Shown: positions 6,988 through 15,413 of the stretch, in pieces
Layout: every line of letters begins with the position of its first letter
How positions within the stretch are numbered: the first letter of the stretch is position 1
Origin: an uncultured Cryomorphaceae bacterium
GTDB taxonomy: Bacteria; Bacteroidota; Bacteroidia; Flavobacteriales; Schleiferiaceae
Length of the DNA: 17,525 nt
Direction: 5' to 3'
NCBI GenBank assembly: GCA_913049755.1
Contig: CAJWXO010000017.1
Location: 1-17,525, forward strand
Notes under the pieces: model-generated
What the model was told of the DNA's origin: nothing
Databases searched by the model: none
Seen by the model: the letters and a program-made list of their open reading frames with translations, nothing else
Made by a program: the position numbers and the translations under genes

Positions 6988-8013
6988 TCAATTTTTATAT
7001 TCTTTCACAGCATCAATAAATGCTTTAACATTATCTAAAGGAATATTTGGCAATATCCCATGACCAAGGTTGACAATGTATTTATCTTTTCCAAAATCAT
7101 TTATCATTTGATCTACCATTTTTCTTATTTGAGATGGAGAAGAGAGTAATCTCGAGGGATCAAGATTTCCTTGTAACGTTATATTACCACCAGACAGATA
7201 TCTTGCATTTCTGGCTGAACATGTCCAATCTACTCCTAAAGCAGAAGCGCCAGACTTTGACATCTCTCCTAAAGCAAACCAGCAACCTTTTCCAAAAATA
7301 ATTACGGGTGCATGTTTTTTCACTGCATCAATAATTTGCTGAATATAACTCCACGAAAACTCCTTGTAATCTGATGGAGATAACAAACCTCCCCATGAGT
7401 CAAAAATCTGAACAACATCAACTCCTGCTGTTATCTTCGCTTTTAAGTATTCAATTGTTGTATCCGTTAACTTTTGCAAAAGTGCATGAGCAGCAGAGGG
7501 GTTTGTAAAACAGAACTCTTTGGCTTTATCAAAAGTCTTAGACCCCTGTCCTTGAACCATGTAGCACAAAAGTGTCCATGGAGAACCAGCGAAACCAATC
7601 AATGGTACTTCATTATTTAGTTTTTCCCTAGTGGCCTTTATTGCTTCGAACACATAATTTAATTCTATGTTAACATCTGGGACAATAATATTTTCGACAT
7701 CTTGTTGATTCCTAACAGGATGGGGCACGTATGGGCCAAAGTCAGGTTTCATTTGAACTTCTAAATTCATAGCCTGAGGGATTACTAATATGTCAGAAAA
7801 CAAGATAGCCGCATCCATTCCAAATCTCCGGATTGGTTGAATTGTGATTTCTGATGCTAATTCTGGGGTTCGACATCTTGTGAAAAAGTCGTATTTATTT
7901 TTAATTTCCATAAATTCAGGTAGGTATCTGCCTGCCTGACGCATCATCCATACCGGAGGTCGAGAAACACTCTCCCCTTTTAGTGCTCGAAGAAATAAAT
8001 CGTTTTTTAACAT
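6988..8013 (-). CDS. hemE: Uroporphyrinogen decarboxylase
   Basis: HemE removes four carboxyl groups from uroporphyrinogen III to give coproporphyrinogen III, acting as a cytoplasmic homodimer without a cofactor. The 341-residue protein has the two family signatures: [16 protein letters not shown] (19-34, active-site Arg25 and Arg29) and [20 protein letters not shown] (about 140-159). [11 protein letters not shown] (72-82) supplies the catalytic Asp74, and [12 protein letters not shown] near the C-terminus supplies the conserved His. Its ATG directly follows the hemL stop codon with no gap (TAAATG on the minus strand), so translation of the two is likely coupled. Confidence 0.97.
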   Translation of the reverse strand: MLKNDLFLRALKGESVSRPPVWMMRQAGRYLPEFMEIKNKYDFFTRCRTPELASEITIQPIRRFGMDAAILFSDILVIPQAMNLEVQMKPDFGPYVPHPVRNQQDVENIIVPDVNIELNYVFEAIKATREKLNNEVPLIGFAGSPWTLLCYMVQGQGSKTFDKAKEFCFTNPSAAHALLQKLTDTTIEYLKAKITAGVDVVQIFDSWGGLLSPSDYKEFSWSYIQQIIDAVKKHAPVIIFGKGCWFALGEMSKSGASALGVDWTCSARNARYLSGGNITLQGNLDPSRLLSSPSQIRKMVDQMINDFGKDKYIVNLGHGILPNIPLDNVKAFIDAVKEYKN

Positions 8014-9306
8014 TTACATTGAATTTGATACTGCTATCATTCCTTTATCAATAGCTTTTTCTATATTTTTCATATCTCTACCGGTCATTGCAGAGGACAA
8101 GAACCAAGCTTCAAATTGAGATGGAGGTAGAAAAACTCCATTTCTTAACATCTCCCAGAAAAATATTGCAAATTTTCCTTGATCTGATGTCTGAGCATCT
8201 TTCAAATTATTTACTTTTTTGTTGGTGAAAAATGGATTCATCATTGATCCAAATCTATTCACCGTAATCTCAATACCATGTTTCTCTGCGCTATTTTCTA
8301 AATAGGTTTGAATTGTATGAGCGATATAACTGAATTTTTCATAGGGATTTTGTCTTTTCAATTCATTTAAAGTAGATATTCCTGCCGCCATGGTTATTGG
8401 GTTCCCAGAAAGAGTGCCGGCTTGATACATTTCGCCTAGTGGCGCAACCATTGCCATTATTTCATTTCTTGCTCCATAAGCACCGACAGGAAGACCTCCA
8501 CCAATCACTTTACCAAGACAGGTTATGTCTGCCGCAACATTTAATAACTCTTGAGCTCCTCCAAACTTTGACCGAAAGCCAGTCATCACCTCGTCTGCAA
8601 TCAATAAAGAACCATTTTCAACAGTTAACTGTTTTAATTCTTCGAGAAAATTACCTTGTGGAACAACGACACCCATATTACCTCCTACAGGCTCAATTAT
8701 CACACCTGCAATATCGTCATGCTCCGCGAAATGCTTCTTGACACTATCAATATCGTTATACGAAGATATTAGAGTATTCTCAACAGCGGCATCAGGGACT
8801 CCCTTGCTCCCGGGTAAACTAAGTGTAGCAAGACCCGAACCTGCGGCGACCAAAAGGGCGTCTTGATGACCATGGTAGCATCCTGAAAATTTGATAATCT
8901 TATCTCTGCCTGTAAAAGCTCTTGCAAGTCTAATTCCACTTATAACTGCTTCAGTTCCAGAGTTCACAAACCTAACTTTATCCATTCCAGGAAAAGCATC
9001 ACAAACAAGCTCTGCTAATTCTATTTCTTTCTCGGTAGATGCCCCAAATGAATATCCCTTTTTTAAGGCCTTTGAAATATTTCTTTGCACTCTTTTATGA
9101 CGGTGACCAAGTATCATTGGTCCATAAGAGAGAACCAAGTCGACATACTCATTTCCATCAACATCTATGATTTTACTTCCTTTTGCTTTTTTAATGAATA
9201 GAGGATTTCCTCCAACTGAGGAAAATGCTCTAACTGGAGAATTAACAGAGCCAACAAGGTGTTCTAAACCTTTATTATAAAACTTTAATGATTTATCAAA
9301 CTTCAT
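8014..9306 (-). CDS. hemL: Glutamate-1-semialdehyde 2,1-aminomutase
   Basis: HemL isomerises glutamate-1-semialdehyde, the product of HemA, to 5-aminolevulinate using pyridoxal or pyridoxamine phosphate. The 430-residue length is normal. Visible are the substrate and cofactor sites SPVRAFSSVGG (23-33), GPMILGHRHK (62-71), FVNSGTEA (113-120), SGCYHGHQDALL (141-152), IIEPVGGN (203-210) and IADEVMTGFR (236-245). LGKVIGGGLPVGAYG contains the Schiff-base Lys266. The hemB stop is 13 bp upstream and hemE starts directly after, so the gene sits inside the operon. Its presence beside hemA fixes the C5 (glutamyl-tRNA) route of 5-aminolevulinate synthesis. Confidence 0.97.
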   Translation of the reverse strand: MKFDKSLKFYNKGLEHLVGSVNSPVRAFSSVGGNPLFIKKAKGSKIIDVDGNEYVDLVLSYGPMILGHRHKRVQRNISKALKKGYSFGASTEKEIELAELVCDAFPGMDKVRFVNSGTEAVISGIRLARAFTGRDKIIKFSGCYHGHQDALLVAAGSGLATLSLPGSKGVPDAAVENTLISSYNDIDSVKKHFAEHDDIAGVIIEPVGGNMGVVVPQGNFLEELKQLTVENGSLLIADEVMTGFRSKFGGAQELLNVAADITCLGKVIGGGLPVGAYGARNEIMAMVAPLGEMYQAGTLSGNPITMAAGISTLNELKRQNPYEKFSYIAHTIQTYLENSAEKHGIEITVNRFGSMMNPFFTNKKVNNLKDAQTSDQGKFAIFFWEMLRNGVFLPPSQFEAWFLSSAMTGRDMKNIEKAIDKGMIAVSNSM

Positions 9307-9319
9307 GACTTCGTTGATA

Positions 9320-10288
9320 TTAGTTCTTGGAATCTAGAATTCTTGCAGCCTCTTTAGCAAAATATGTTATTATGATACTTGCCCCAGCTCTTTTCATTGA
9401 AAGTAGAGTTTCCATCATAACAGCATCTCCATCAATCCATCCGTTTTTTGATGCTGCTTTTATCATTGAATATTCACCACTCACATTATAGCAAGCGATA
9501 GGTAAATCAAAAGTATTTTTCAAATCCCTAACAATGTCAAGATATGTCATAGCAGGCTTAACCATTAATATATCCACCCCTTCCTGCGCGTCGTAATCAG
9601 CTTCTCGCATGGCTTCATTTCTATTTGCTGGGTCCATTTGATATGTGTTCCTATTACCGAAACCTGGAGTCGAACCTGCAGCATCTCTAAAAGGTCCATA
9701 GAAAGATGAAGAATACTTAGCGGAATAACCCATAATAGGCAAGTCGGTAAAACCATTCTCATCGAGAGTCTCACGAATCGTCTCTACGGTACCATCCATC
9801 ATTCCTGATGGCGCTATCATGTCTGCTCCCGCATTTGCATGAGATATAACTTGTTTTGAAATATTCAGTAAAGTCAGATCATTATCTACATCATTTTCCT
9901 GAACTACCCCGCAGTGACCGTGAGAAGTGTATTCGCAAAAACAAACATCCGTGACAATTAACAGCTCCGGATATTTCTTTTTTATAAAGCGAATAGCCTT
10001 TTGAATAATACCATTATCATTCCATGTCTCAGTGCCTTCGTTATCTTTTTTGTCCGGTATTCCAAATAAAAGAACTGAAGAGATTTTTAAGGCGACTAAT
10101 TCATCTAGTTCTTTTGAGATTCTGTCTAGAGAAAACCTTTTAATACCCGGCATTGATAATATTTCAGTTTCAATATTTTCCCCTTCTTCAATAAACAATG
10201 GGTATATAAAATCGTCAACCGATAATTTCGTCTCTCTAACTAAGTTTCGGATCGCTTGGGATTTCCGGAGTCTTCTTGTTCGAAGCAT
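9320..10288 (-). CDS. hemB: Delta-aminolevulinic acid dehydratase (porphobilinogen synthase), zinc type
   Basis: HemB condenses two 5-aminolevulinate molecules to porphobilinogen. I chose the ATG at 10288 (MLRTRRLRKS, 322 residues). A longer frame begins with a TTG at 10315, but its nine extra residues are not family-like. The protein carries the zinc site DVCFCEYTSHGHC (Cys116, Cys118, Cys126), marking the Zn-dependent type rather than the Mg/Asp type, and both Schiff-base lysines: Lys191 in YSAKYSSSFYGPFRDA and Lys244 in MVKPAMTYLD. PGFGNRNTYQMDPANRNEA is the conserved loop between them. The gap to the upstream hemC-hemD stop is 38 bp and to downstream hemL 13 bp. Confidence 0.96.
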   Translation of the reverse strand: MLRTRRLRKSQAIRNLVRETKLSVDDFIYPLFIEEGENIETEILSMPGIKRFSLDRISKELDELVALKISSVLLFGIPDKKDNEGTETWNDNGIIQKAIRFIKKKYPELLIVTDVCFCEYTSHGHCGVVQENDVDNDLTLLNISKQVISHANAGADMIAPSGMMDGTVETIRETLDENGFTDLPIMGYSAKYSSSFYGPFRDAAGSTPGFGNRNTYQMDPANRNEAMREADYDAQEGVDILMVKPAMTYLDIVRDLKNTFDLPIACYNVSGEYSMIKAASKNGWIDGDAVMMETLLSMKRAGASIIITYFAKEAARILDSKN

Positions 10289-10326
10289 ATTTCTCTTTTT
10301 TATTATCCTATGCAAGAATGTCCATT

Positions 10327-11919
10327 CTATGAACGAACTATATTTTTTTTAATATTTATATTTAACAATTCCAATAAACTATCCGAATCTGGTGTATTTG
10401 CGATTTGAACATTGGAAAAATATTTTCGAGCCTCTAATGCCGTCTCCTCGCCGATGCATAGAGCTAATGCTTTGGCTGAATTCAAAATCATGAAACTTTT
10501 AACTGCTGATGGACTAAAAAATAAAACCGCTGAGAAGTTTTGATCTAAAACAGTTGGATTAAATCTGGTAGAGTATGAAATTATCTCTTCCACTAAAATA
10601 TTATTTTCCTTTAAATAAGCCGGTAACGTGTCTAATCGAAGATTACCACAAAAATAAATTGCTTTTTGACCAGAGATTATCTTAGTCATTTCCAAAGCCA
10701 ATTCTTTTGAGTTTTTTTTCCAAAGCTTAACTTTTCCGATGTTTTGCTCAATTAACTCTTTAGTTTTTTCACCGACGCAGAAAATATTTTCAATATCTAG
10801 TTTAAAGGACCGTGAAGATCTCATTATAGACTCCACACCATTCTTACTAGTGATAATAACATTCTTATTTTTGATTTTTAATACTTCCTCTGGAATATCA
10901 ATAAAACTAACATCTATAAAATCTCTATCCTCAAAGTGAATATTTTCAGGTAACATTCTTTTTTGACGGCTTGAAAGTTTCTTGGTCGAATAAAATGAAA
11001 ATATCTCTTCATTATCATTTTTAATCAATTCCTTTCCTCCTTGATTTAATATTTCCTGAGCACATTTTTCGCCGAATCCGGATTGATTTTGTAACTCACA
11101 TGACATCTCCACAGAAAGTTTCTTTTTCCCGTCACGAGAGAGCAGTATTCCCTGAAAATCGATATGCTTTGTTTTGTTGTTAATTGTTGCTAGAGCTCCT
11201 ATCGGTGCAGTACATCCGCCTTCGAGTTTTTTCAAAAAATCTCTTTCGATACTAGAACATATTTGCGTTTCCATATGATTGAGTGAGCTACAAGCATTAT
11301 TCACAAAATCATCATTTTCCCTTGCTGCGAGCATTATTACACCCTGAGCAGGTGCAGGAATCATCCAAGACAATGTCATTGAGTTATTTGGCTTTATTCC
11401 TAGTCGATCTAATCCAGCTCCTGCAAATATGCCTCCTGTCCAATTTGATTTTTTCACTTTTTCTAGCCTTGTGTCAATATTTCCTCGAAGACCAACTATT
11501 TCACTCTTTGGATAGAGATTTAGCCACTGAGCCTTCCTTCTAAGACTACCCGTTGCAATGATTGAATTTGAATAATCCTTTAGATCTTTTTCATTTCTAA
11601 AAACAACCACATCACTAGGATTAAAACGCTCGAGTACAGCAGACTGAATGATTCCATTAGGGAGAATTGTGGGCACATCTTTTAAAGAATGCACTGCTAA
11701 GTCAATTTCTTTATTTAGCAAGGCTATATCTAATGTCTTCGTGAATATTCCTGTAATTCCAAGTTCGTGAAGAGGTCTTTCTACTTGTATATCTCCCTGG
11801 GATTCGATTGGAACTATTTCACAGACAAAATGAAGCCTTTCCAGGTTATTTTTAACCTGATTAGCCTGCCAAAGAGCCAATTTACTCTTCCGTGTTCCAA
11901 TTTTAATTACTCTGCTCAT
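10327..11919 (-). CDS. hemCD: Fused hydroxymethylbilane synthase / uroporphyrinogen-III synthase
   Basis: One 530-residue frame carries two consecutive pathway activities. Residues 1-about 300 are HemC (porphobilinogen deaminase): IGTRKSKLALWQAN (7-20), ITGIFTKTLD (55-64), AVHSLKDVP (75-83), ATGSLRRKAQW (122-132), GLRGNIDTRL (143-152), PAPAQG (188-193) and EGGCTAPIGA (233-242). Cys236 in the last is the attachment site of the dipyrromethane cofactor. Residues about 305-530 resemble HemD: VIITSKNGVESI (354-365), IFCVGEKT (379-386), FCGNLRLDTLP (423-433), FFSPSAVKSF (467-476) and CIGEETALEAR (488-498). HemD proteins diverge strongly, so that half rests on pattern and position. Fusion would let the unstable hydroxymethylbilane pass directly to the cyclising domain. 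The start overlaps the hemA end by 17 bp. Confidence 0.92.
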   Translation of the reverse strand: MSRVIKIGTRKSKLALWQANQVKNNLERLHFVCEIVPIESQGDIQVERPLHELGITGIFTKTLDIALLNKEIDLAVHSLKDVPTILPNGIIQSAVLERFNPSDVVVFRNEKDLKDYSNSIIATGSLRRKAQWLNLYPKSEIVGLRGNIDTRLEKVKKSNWTGGIFAGAGLDRLGIKPNNSMTLSWMIPAPAQGVIMLAARENDDFVNNACSSLNHMETQICSSIERDFLKKLEGGCTAPIGALATINNKTKHIDFQGILLSRDGKKKLSVEMSCELQNQSGFGEKCAQEILNQGGKELIKNDNEEIFSFYSTKKLSSRQKRMLPENIHFEDRDFIDVSFIDIPEEVLKIKNKNVIITSKNGVESIMRSSRSFKLDIENIFCVGEKTKELIEQNIGKVKLWKKNSKELALEMTKIISGQKAIYFCGNLRLDTLPAYLKENNILVEEIISYSTRFNPTVLDQNFSAVLFFSPSAVKSFMILNSAKALALCIGEETALEARKYFSNVQIANTPDSDSLLELLNINIKKNIVRS

Positions 11920-13159
11920 CAGCTATTCCAAACACCTTAGAAATGAGAGCAATACTCTGATCAGCCGAAGCGCCATCTTCTTTTAGGTGCTTTGCAAATT
12001 GAGAGGTTATTTTTTGGATCAATCTTGAGGAAATTATTTCCGCTTGACTAACGTTAAAATTCTCAGTTTTCTTCTTGTGAAAGTTAATCTCATCCTGTTT
12101 AATTAAATGAAGCGATTCTTTAAACGCATTTAAAGCTGGGGTAAATCGACGATAACTTGCCCATTCAAGAAATTCATTCTCATGAGTTCTCAGAATTTCC
12201 TCTGTAAATTGAACTTCTCCTTGACGTAAGGATAAGGTCTTATCTGTTATTCTTGATAATTTATCCACATTAACCAAAGTGACATTCTCCATATTTCCTA
12301 CCTCAGAAGAAACATTTGCAGGCATAGATAAATCTAGGATAATAAGTTCTTTTCCTTTCAAAATATGATCTTGAGTTATTGTAGGGGAATCCGCACCTGT
12401 GGAGACAATCAATATATCTGCATCATGAACTTCATCAGCGAGCTTCACAAAACTTGCTTTTCGAATAAAGGGATATTTATCGATAAAGTTGTTTAGTTTA
12501 TCTTCAGACCTGTTGATCAGAGAAACATTCCTATTGTCAGTATGCTCTGCTAGGTTTTGACAAGTATGCCTTCCTATTTTCCCAAGACCAAATAATAAAA
12601 TATTTTTTACATCATAATCTGGATAATTTTCCATTATGAATTGCACAGCAGCATATGATACTGATGTAGTTCCGGAGCTTAATTTGGTCTCGTTTTTAAC
12701 CTGTTTACTCGCTTGAGTAACGCTATTCATAAGTCGCTCAAAATAAGCGTTGGTAGTCCCGTGTTCCTTTGAGTACCTGAAAGCATTGCGAAGCTGTCCA
12801 ATTATCTCATAATCCCCTAAAATCTGGCTTTCAAGACCACTTCCTAACCTAAAAAAATGATTTACAGCCTCCTCATTTGTAAATACTGTAGATATTTTCG
12901 AAAATTCCTTAGCAGAACCTTTTGAGTATTTGCATAAAAGATCAATTATCGTATCAGCATTCTCTGCAAAGGCAGTTATCTCAGTTCTGTTACATGTAGA
13001 CAGCACAAGTACCCCGTCCAGACCATTTTCTTTAGCATCCTCTAAAAGTAGAGTCTGAGAATGCCTTGAGAGAGAAAACTTTCCACGGGTCGAAGCATCA
13101 GCTTTTTGGAAATTAGTCCCAACACAATAAAGATCCAAACGATTAAGTTTTAAACTCAT
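11903..13159 (-). CDS. hemA: Glutamyl-tRNA reductase
   Basis: HemA reduces glutamyl-tRNA(Glu) with NADPH to glutamate-1-semialdehyde, the first committed step of heme synthesis. The 418-residue protein has the catalytic-domain motif LSTCNRTEI (53-61) with nucleophile Cys56, and GSGLESQILGDYEIIGQ in place of the usual LDSMVLGExQILGQ. QASKQVKNETKLSSGTTSVSYAA is also present, then the NADPH-binding segment ILLFGLGKIGRHTCQNL and a C-terminal helical dimerisation domain (ASYRRFTPALNAFKES onward). It is the first gene of the minus-strand operon and overlaps the hemC-hemD gene by 17 bp. It faces the AraC-family regulator across a 247-bp region, so this is the likely control point of the pathway. Confidence 0.96.
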   Translation of the reverse strand: MSLKLNRLDLYCVGTNFQKADASTRGKFSLSRHSQTLLLEDAKENGLDGVLVLSTCNRTEITAFAENADTIIDLLCKYSKGSAKEFSKISTVFTNEEAVNHFFRLGSGLESQILGDYEIIGQLRNAFRYSKEHGTTNAYFERLMNSVTQASKQVKNETKLSSGTTSVSYAAVQFIMENYPDYDVKNILLFGLGKIGRHTCQNLAEHTDNRNVSLINRSEDKLNNFIDKYPFIRKASFVKLADEVHDADILIVSTGADSPTITQDHILKGKELIILDLSMPANVSSEVGNMENVTLVNVDKLSRITDKTLSLRQGEVQFTEEILRTHENEFLEWASYRRFTPALNAFKESLHLIKQDEINFHKKKTENFNVSQAEIISSRLIQKITSQFAKHLKEDGASADQSIALISKVFGIADEQSN

Positions 13160-13406
13160 TAAGCGTATTAATTGATAACGAGCACAAAAATATAGTCCAC
13201 CAATTAAAATAAATATCGCTCAAAGAACTTTTAATGTCGCTTTTTGTTCATAATATTATCACACAGAAAAAGAACAAAAAATTTAGATCATTAAATATTA
13301 GATATATAAGCATGAACCGCAGTTGACTTGAGTTTCAAGATTTACTATCTAGAATTATTCTAAATAACAAGGTGGCTAAAATAATTTCATTATTTAAAAT
13401 CATATT
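13160..13406. promoter_or_regulatory. Divergent hemA/araC control region with inverted repeats
   Basis: This 247-bp AT-rich region holds the start signals of both transcription units. The main inverted repeat is TTTTTGTTC (13241-13249) and GAACAAAAA (13272-13280), perfect 9-bp arms around 22 bp. It sits 80-120 bp upstream of hemA, a typical activator position. A smaller palindrome, CTTGA-GTT-TCAAG (13327-13339), lies closer to the AraC gene. No TAnnTTTG match is present on the plus strand before the AraC gene. No ORF of useful length was found. Confidence 0.45.
13185..13192 (-). promoter_or_regulatory. Candidate -7 box of the hemA operon promoter
   Basis: On the minus strand this reads TATTTTTG, an exact match to TAnnTTTG, 25 bp upstream of the hemA ATG, which would leave a very short leader. 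No good -33 TTG is seen 17-23 bp farther upstream (the nearest TTTG is about 28 bp away), so the promoter may need an activator or may not be real. Confidence 0.4.
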
Positions 13407-14294
13407 ATGTCCAAAAACATCGCAGAAGGTTCATTTAAAGAAACAAATTTAGAAAATGGATTTCATATCCTTCATTTTCAAAACAATGATGATGTCAATG
13501 TAAATTTTGAAAGAAATGTAGAGAGCTCATTTATTCAATTACACTTTTGTCTGAAAGGAAACTCAAATTTTAAATTCAATGATGATGATTATGTATTCAA
13601 TATACTCGACAAGCATTGTATTTTACTTTACAATCCTCAACAAAACCTCCCTATTCGTCTTGAAATGCCACCTCAAGGGAATTTAATTTCTATTCTGGTT
13701 TCGATTAAAAAGTTACACTCTTTATTTTCTAAAGAAGCTAATTATATCCCTTTTCTATCGGAAGAAAATAGTAATAAGAAATTTTATGATGATAGTATAA
13801 TGAAGCCATCGGTCTTAAATGTTCTTCAGCAAATGGTCAACTTAAGATTAGACAGCAGAATAAGAGATCTCTACATGAAAGGGAAAATATATGAACTCTT
13901 GAGCCTACACTTTCAAAAGGATGAAATTTCCGACGGAGAATATTGCCCCTTTCTTGTCGATGAAGGTGAAATCCTAAAAATCAGAAAAGCAAAAGATATT
14001 ATTACTTCCAGAATTTCAGATCCACCTAGCCTAAATGAGCTGGCAAATGAAATTGGCCTAAGTCTAAAAAAACTCAAAGAAGGCTTCAAACAGATTTATG
14101 GTGATACCGTTTACAGCTTTTTGTTTGACTATAAAATGGAGCAAGCCAGAATCATGCTAGAGAGCAATCAGTTTAATGTTAATGAAGTTGGCTCCAAAAT
14201 AGGTTATAGCATGGCGAGTCATTTTATAGCAGCTTTCAAAAAGAAATTTGGAACTACTCCAAAACAATATGTTCTTTCACTTCAAAACTCATAA
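13407..14294 (+). CDS. AraC-family transcriptional regulator of the heme locus
   Basis: The 295-residue protein has an N-terminal half (about 1-185) without a recognisable effector domain but rich in beta-strand-like segments, and a C-terminal AraC DNA-binding domain (about 192-295). Two helix-turn-helix units are visible: LNELANEIGLSLKKLKEGFKQIYG (210-233) and NVNEVGSKIGYSMASHFIAAFKKKFG (about 257-282), followed by TTPKQYV, the classic AraC end. It is transcribed away from hemA and followed 38 bp later by hemH. From memory, a related regulator between hemA and hemH is common in Flavobacteriia, so control of heme synthesis is the best inference. The signal it senses (heme, iron or a pathway intermediate) is not visible. 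Confidence 0.85.
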   Translation: MSKNIAEGSFKETNLENGFHILHFQNNDDVNVNFERNVESSFIQLHFCLKGNSNFKFNDDDYVFNILDKHCILLYNPQQNLPIRLEMPPQGNLISILVSIKKLHSLFSKEANYIPFLSEENSNKKFYDDSIMKPSVLNVLQQMVNLRLDSRIRDLYMKGKIYELLSLHFQKDEISDGEYCPFLVDEGEILKIRKAKDIITSRISDPPSLNELANEIGLSLKKLKEGFKQIYGDTVYSFLFDYKMEQARIMLESNQFNVNEVGSKIGYSMASHFIAAFKKKFGTTPKQYVLSLQNS

Positions 14295-14304
14295 TTATGC
14301 CTTG

Positions 14305-14328
14305 TAAATATTTAACAATAACAATTTT
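14305..14328 (+). promoter_or_regulatory. Leader element upstream of hemH, shared with hemJ
   Basis: This 24-bp block, between the AraC gene and hemH, starts TAAATATTTAACA and ends ACAATTTT 4 bp before the hemH ATG. It matches the block before hemJ (15377-15401) at all but two positions and one inserted base. It may be a translation-initiation or operator element, or a trace of duplication; its function is not known. Confidence 0.35.
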
Positions 14329-14332
14329 ATAA

Positions 14333-15373
14333 ATGAAAGGAGTTTTATTAGTTAATCTGGGATCCCCCGATAGCAATGACCCAAAAGATGTAAAAAAATA
14401 TTTGGGTGAATTTTTAATGGACGAACGAGTGATCGACCTTCCTCTTTGGTTAAGAACATTCTTAGTAAAAGGCATTATACTGAATACCCGTCCCAAAAAG
14501 TCTGCTGCAGCTTACAAGAAAATATGGTGGAAGGAAGGATCTCCGTTAATTGTTCTTTCCAAGCGACTTTATCAAAAAGTAACAAAAAAAACTGATATTC
14601 CAGTAGCATTAGCCATGCGTTACGGAAACCCTTCAATGAAAATGGGTTTAAGCGAATTATATGAAAAAGGAGTTAAAGAAGTTCTTGTTATTCCGCTATA
14701 TCCGCAGTTCGCAATGGCTACAACTGAAACGATATTGGTACTAGCAGAGGAGTTACGAAATAATTATTTCTCAGAAATGAAAATAACTCATATTCCAGCT
14801 TTTTATAACAAACCCGAATATGTAAAAGCATTATCAAATAGCATCAAAGAGAATTTAAAAAATAAAGAGTATGATCATCTACTATTTTCATATCATGGCA
14901 TTCCCGAAAGACATATATATAAATCAGATATCACTAAAAGTCACTGCAAAATAGATGGAAGTTGTTGCAACACTCCATCGAAAGCACATGAATTCTGTTA
15001 TCGCCATCAATGCCTTTCCACAACCGAAAATGTAATCTCCGAGCTAAACTTAGATAGGGATAAAGTCTCAACTTCATTTCAGTCTCGATTAGGAGCAAAT
15101 CCATGGCTACAGCCCTACACCGCCAAAACTATTGTCGAAAAAGCTGAAAAATATGGAATTAAAAAACTTGCCATTGTAACTCCAGCATTCGTTTCAGACT
15201 GCCTTGAAACTTTAGAAGAAATCGCAATGGAAGGAAAAGAAGAGTTTTTAGAATCTGGAGGTGAAGAATTTCATACGTTATCCTGCATCAATGATAATGA
15301 TGAATGGGTAAATGTTATCATAGGTTGGATAACTGATTTTAAAAAGCCTGAGCCATCTTTGAAGGTGAAATGA
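14333..15373 (+). CDS. hemH: Ferrochelatase with internal cysteine cluster
   Basis: HemH inserts Fe2+ into protoporphyrin IX to make protoheme, normally at the cytoplasmic membrane face. The 346-residue protein has VLLVNLGSPD (4-13), the conserved RPKKSAAAYKKIWW run (53-66), PLYPQFAMATTET (121-133), LFSYHGIPERH (184-194) with active-site His188, SFQSRLGANPWLQPYT (248-263), and TPAFVSDCLETLEEI (283-297) with the acidic metal-site residues. Between the catalytic His and the SFQSR block there is a cysteine array C-x5-CC-x9-C-x4-C (Cys205, 211, 212, 222, 227). An internal array of this type is the mark of a class of [2Fe-2S] ferrochelatases; cluster binding here is an inference. It follows the AraC gene by 38 bp and precedes hemJ by 40 bp. 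Confidence 0.96.
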   Translation: MKGVLLVNLGSPDSNDPKDVKKYLGEFLMDERVIDLPLWLRTFLVKGIILNTRPKKSAAAYKKIWWKEGSPLIVLSKRLYQKVTKKTDIPVALAMRYGNPSMKMGLSELYEKGVKEVLVIPLYPQFAMATTETILVLAEELRNNYFSEMKITHIPAFYNKPEYVKALSNSIKENLKNKEYDHLLFSYHGIPERHIYKSDITKSHCKIDGSCCNTPSKAHEFCYRHQCLSTTENVISELNLDRDKVSTSFQSRLGANPWLQPYTAKTIVEKAEKYGIKKLAIVTPAFVSDCLETLEEIAMEGKEEFLESGGEEFHTLSCINDNDEWVNVIIGWITDFKKPEPSLKVK

Positions 15374-15376
15374 AGT

Positions 15377-15401
15377 TAAATATCTTAACAGTGACAATTT
15401 T
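15377..15401 (+). promoter_or_regulatory. Leader element upstream of hemJ, shared with hemH
   Basis: This 25-bp block begins TAAATATCTTAACA and ends ACAATTTT, starting 3 bp after the hemH stop and ending 12 bp before the hemJ ATG. See the matching block at 14305-14328. Confidence 0.35.
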
Positions 15402-15413
15402 TAAATAAATATT

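Noticed and set aside
8397..8741. Plus-strand ORF inside hemL
   Set aside because: Antisense shadow; composition rich in Leu/Gln/His as expected from reverse reading of a coding gene.
10289..10315. TTG-initiated N-terminal extension of hemB
   Set aside because: The nine extra residues are not family-like; the ATG at 10288 gives the standard N-terminus and length.
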